A program made the translations under genes and the position numbers. From JBCBKL01 sp038521825 (GTDB taxonomy: Bacteria; Pseudomonadota; Alphaproteobacteria; Rhodobacterales; Rhodobacteraceae): a DNA stretch of 64,000 bases. Each line of letters opens with the position of its first letter. The stretch's first letter is position 1. The DNA is taken from the NCBI GenBank assembly GCA_038521825.1, contig JBCBKL010000006.1, positions 1 to 64,000 of the forward strand. Reading direction: 5' to 3'. A model generated the notes under the pieces. It had not been told where the DNA came from and did no database searches. It saw only the letters and a program-made list of their open reading frames with translations. This document shows, piece after piece, positions 61,071-64,000 of the stretch.

Positions 61071-62629
61071 AGCTGTCGGTCTGGACATACGAGGGACCAC
61101 CCCACGTCGGTGCCATGCGTGTGGTGACCGGCATGCAGAACATCCATCTGGTTCTGCATGCACCGCAGGGCGACACGTACGCGGATCTGCTGTTCACCAT
61201 GATCGAACGGCGCGACCATCGCCCGCCAGTTTCGTACACGACTTTTCAGGCGCGGGATCTGGGCAGTGACACCGCAAACCTTTTCAAGACATCGCTTCAG
61301 GATGCCCATGAGCGGTTCAAGCCCGATGCGATTGTTGTCGCCGCGTCCTGTACCGCTGAATTGATCCAGGACGATCCGGGTGGGCTGGCAGAGAACGTGG
61401 GGCTGCCAATCCCGGTGATTGCTCTCGATCTGCCAAGCTACCAGCGCAAAGAGAACTTCGGCGCCGACGAAACCTTTTACCAGATCGTAAAGGCGCTGGC
61501 GGAACCTGTCGATCGCACCGCTCAGTGCTCAGCCAATCTGCTGGGGCCCACAGGACTGGGCTTCAGGCATCGCGACGACATCGAAGAGGTCACCGCGCTC
61601 TTGTCTGACATGGGCATCAGCGTGAACGTGGTTGCCCCGATGACTGCATCGCCAGCGCAGATTCGGCGGCTTGGCGCGGCCCACTTCAACGTGCTCATGT
61701 ATCCTGAGACAGGAGAAAGCGCGGCCCGATGGCTGCAGCGCGAGCTTGGCCAGCCTTTTACCCAGACGGTTCCGATTGGTGTGGGCGCAACCCGCGATTT
61801 CATGGCGGAAGTTGCCAAGCTGACGGGAAAGGAGCCCGTCTTTGACAGCAGCCGCCTGCGCCTGCCTTGGTACTCGAAATCGGTGGACTCAACATATTTG
61901 ACCGGCAAGCGTGTCTTTATCTTCGGCGACGGAACCCACGTGAAAGCAGCGGCCCGAATTGCGCGGGACGAGATGGGTTTCGAGGTTATTGGCCTTGGCT
62001 GCTACAACCGCGAACAGGCACGGTCAGTTCGTCAACTGGCTCAGGACTTCGGTGTTACGGCGACCATCACGGATGACTATCTCGAGGTCGAGCGGCTCGT
62101 CGAGGCGCTGCAGCCCGAATTGATCCTTGGCACGCAGATGGAACGCCATATCGGCAAACGGCTGGGCATCCCGTGTGCGGTCATTTCCGCTCCGATCCAT
62201 GTGCAGGACTTTCCGGCGCGCTATTCCCCGCAGATGGGTGTCGAAGGGGCCAATGTCCTTTTCGACACTTGGGTTCATCCACTTGTCATGGGGCTGGAAG
62301 AGCACCTGTTGCACATGTTCCGTGAGGATTTCGAATTCCACGATGCAGCGGGTCCGAGCCACCACGGCGGAAAAGCCTTGCGTCAAACAGGAGATGGGGC
62401 TTCGATCGTCGAGGCTCCCCTCCTCTCCAGCGAGGCCAGCAGACAGAAGGAGGCGGCCGACGCTGCGAATGTGATCTGGTTGTCCGATGCCGAGCGGGAG
62501 TTGAAGAAGATCCCGTTTTTCGTTCGTGGCAAGGCGCGGCGCAACACCGAGACTTTTGCGGCGATGCAGGGTGTGCGCGAGATCTCGGTAGACACTCTTT
62601 ACGAGGCAAAGGCCCATTATGCGCGATGA
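61067..62629 (+). CDS. bchB: Light-independent protochlorophyllide reductase subunit B
   Basis: A 520-aa catalytic partner of BchN. Asp36 (APQGDTYADLL), the unusual fourth ligand of the shared 4Fe-4S cluster, is conserved, with C-terminal-half family motifs RVFIFGDGTHVKAAARIA and QMERHIGKRLGIPCAVIS. The C-terminal ~50 residues (WLSDAERELKKIPFFVRGKA) form the small PCP_red-type domain. It binds protochlorophyllide together with BchN. It overlaps the bchH start by 11 bp. Confidence 0.97.
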   Translation: MKLSVWTYEGPPHVGAMRVVTGMQNIHLVLHAPQGDTYADLLFTMIERRDHRPPVSYTTFQARDLGSDTANLFKTSLQDAHERFKPDAIVVAASCTAELIQDDPGGLAENVGLPIPVIALDLPSYQRKENFGADETFYQIVKALAEPVDRTAQCSANLLGPTGLGFRHRDDIEEVTALLSDMGISVNVVAPMTASPAQIRRLGAAHFNVLMYPETGESAARWLQRELGQPFTQTVPIGVGATRDFMAEVAKLTGKEPVFDSSRLRLPWYSKSVDSTYLTGKRVFIFGDGTHVKAAARIARDEMGFEVIGLGCYNREQARSVRQLAQDFGVTATITDDYLEVERLVEALQPELILGTQMERHIGKRLGIPCAVISAPIHVQDFPARYSPQMGVEGANVLFDTWVHPLVMGLEEHLLHMFREDFEFHDAAGPSHHGGKALRQTGDGASIVEAPLLSSEASRQKEAADAANVIWLSDAERELKKIPFFVRGKARRNTETFAAMQGVREISVDTLYEAKAHYAR

Positions 62630-64000
62630 TATTGGCATAACGGGCAGTGCACCGGGATACCGTGTCGTCATAGTGACTCTGGACAGCCATTCGGCCGGAC
62701 CAGCAGCTCGTGCGATGGAACGGCTTGAAATCGACTATCCAGGTCTTTCCGTATCGATCCATGCGGCTGCGGAATGGGGCGAAACGCCAGGCACCTTCGA
62801 AGCCGCCCGGGACGCCGTTGAGCAGGCTGACCTGATCATGGCGAACCTACTTTTCCTGGAAGAGCACGTTTCCCGCATTCTTCCGGTTCTGCGTGCGCGT
62901 CGCGATCAATGCGACGCCTTGGTGGGGATCGTTGCCGACCCCGAGATCGTCAAGCTGACCCGGATGGGCAGTCTGGATATGACGGCACCACCATCCGGCA
63001 CGGTCAAGCTCATCAAGCGGCTGCGCGGGTCATCCAAACCGTCGTCAAATTCCGGCGAACGCAAGATGGCGATGTTGCGCCGTCTGCCCAAGATCCTGAA
63101 GTTTCTTCCTGGAAAGGCCCAGGATCTGCGGGCGTGGTTCTTGACCATGCAGTACTGGCTTGGTGGGTCGGACGACAACGTCGAGGCCATGCTGCGATTC
63201 CTGCTGAACCGCTATGCCGTGGCTGAAAAATGGCAGTCCGCGCCGGAAGCGGCCGAGCCAATCGAATATCCAGATGTCGGCCTATACCACCCAGATCTCC
63301 CCCAAAGGATCACGACCGAGGCGTCTGAATTGCCGCAGATCGCCGACGCTGAGCTGACGGTCGGGATCGTTATGTTGCGCTCGTACGTGCTGAGTTCCGA
63401 TACAGCCCACTATGACGCAGTTATTCGTTCATTCGAAGCAGCCGGGATGCGTGTTTTGCCTGCCTTTGCCGGTGGTCTCGATGCGCGACCGGCCATTGAA
63501 ACCTACTTCAAAGGCAAGATTGACGCGCTGGTTTCCCTTACGGGTTTTAGCCTTGTCGGTGGTCCTGCCTACAACGACAACGCATCCGCCATCGAAATCC
63601 TGAAGAATCTCGACGTGCCTTACGTGGCCGCGCACGCGCTGGAGTTCCAGTCCCTTGGCCAATGGGCAGCCAGCGATGCGGGTTTGGGGCCGATCGAGAC
63701 AACGATGCTGGTGGCTCTGCCGGAACTGGATGGCGCGACCTGCCCGACGGTATTTGGCGGGCGCCTGTCAGCAGCAGGGTGCAAAGGCTGCGCCCATCAG
63801 TGCAAGCCGGGCCTTGAACCAAAATCGATGGTGCCCTGCCCCGAACGGATCGACAGTCTGACTGAAAAGATCCTGCGCCTTGGCCGCCTTCGGCGGAGGC
63901 GCAACGCGCAAAAGAAGGTGGGCATTGTCCTCTTTGGGTTTCCTCCGAATGCCGGCGCTGTCGGAACCGCTGCCTATCTCAGTGTGTTTGAAAGCCTTCA
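62619..64000 (+). CDS. bchH: Magnesium chelatase subunit H (partial, runs off the right edge)
   Basis: Translated directly: ATG at 62619, open to the window end, 460 codons of an expected ~1200. The product has the N-terminal BchH/ChlH region RVVIVTLDSHSAGPAARAM, the segment WLGGSDDNVEAMLRFLLNRY and VGIVMLRSYVLSSDTAHYD, which are characteristic of the porphyrin-binding subunit. It inserts Mg2+ into protoporphyrin IX with BchI and BchD. The order bchF-N-B-H predicts bchL and bchM next, beyond the window. Confidence 0.96.
   Translation, partial: MRDDIGITGSAPGYRVVIVTLDSHSAGPAARAMERLEIDYPGLSVSIHAAAEWGETPGTFEAARDAVEQADLIMANLLFLEEHVSRILPVLRARRDQCDALVGIVADPEIVKLTRMGSLDMTAPPSGTVKLIKRLRGSSKPSSNSGERKMAMLRRLPKILKFLPGKAQDLRAWFLTMQYWLGGSDDNVEAMLRFLLNRYAVAEKWQSAPEAAEPIEYPDVGLYHPDLPQRITTEASELPQIADAELTVGIVMLRSYVLSSDTAHYDAVIRSFEAAGMRVLPAFAGGLDARPAIETYFKGKIDALVSLTGFSLVGGPAYNDNASAIEILKNLDVPYVAAHALEFQSLGQWAASDAGLGPIETTMLVALPELDGATCPTVFGGRLSAAGCKGCAHQCKPGLEPKSMVPCPERIDSLTEKILRLGRLRRRRNAQKKVGIVLFGFPPNAGAVGTAAYLSVFESL

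Overview
The window is chromosomal DNA of an alphaproteobacterium, most probably a Rhodobacteraceae (Roseobacter-group) aerobic anoxygenic phototroph. This rests on the RegB/SenC/RegA redox locus, the PpsR/PpaA regulators and the bchF-bchN-bchB-bchH run, and on gene orders typical of the family: parB-parA-rsmG-mnmG-mnmE-rho, maf-aroE-coaE-dnaQ, and tsaE-amgK-murU-addB-addA-trxA. Almost all of it is densely packed coding sequence with 4-bp ATGA/GTGA start-stop overlaps. No rRNA, tRNA, CRISPR array, insertion sequence or prophage was recognised.

Layout. 1-11 kb holds an ABC exporter cut by the window edge, CCA-adding enzyme, two Nudix hydrolases, Hsp33, a receiver-PP2C phosphatase divergent from an Hpt protein, an SDR, threonine ammonia-lyase, argininosuccinate synthase, a sulfotransferase-like protein and an exported MsrA. 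11-21 kb holds a sugar kinase, malic enzyme, MutS, GrpE-HrcA and rph-rdgB-hemW. 21-31.6 kb is the replication-origin neighbourhood: parB, parA, rsmG, mnmG, mnmE, rho and hemJ run leftward and maf-aroE-coaE-dnaQ run rightward from an AT-rich, gene-free 397-bp gap with DnaA-box-like sequences, the probable oriC. Two perfect parS palindromes lie 3-5 kb away, inside rsmG and across the start of mnmG. 31.6-39.5 kb carries secB, fxsA, a Tim44-like gene, mltA, an Smr gene, an alpha/beta hydrolase, hslU, a membrane protein, hslV and trxA.

39.5-48 kb (all leftward) carries addA, addB, a MurU-like nucleotidyltransferase, an AmgK-like kinase and tsaE. Just upstream is a PAS-only membrane protein, probably the kinase-less DivL of this order, preceded by a perfect CtrA box. 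49.6-52.4 kb is the redox two-component locus: regB divergent from senC and regA. 52.4-55.3 kb has an acetyltransferase, an HD hydrolase, a GT8 glycosyltransferase and an FkbM methyltransferase gene broken by two frameshifts.

From ahcY (55.4 kb) the window enters the photosynthesis gene cluster. ppaA-ppsR run leftward and bchF-bchN-bchB-bchH rightward from a 297-bp control region holding two perfect PpsR boxes (TGT-N12-ACA). The last gene, bchH, is cut by the window end. The cluster thus lies about 28 kb from the likely chromosome origin, with its two main redox control systems (RegBA and PpsR/PpaA) within 10 kb of its structural genes.
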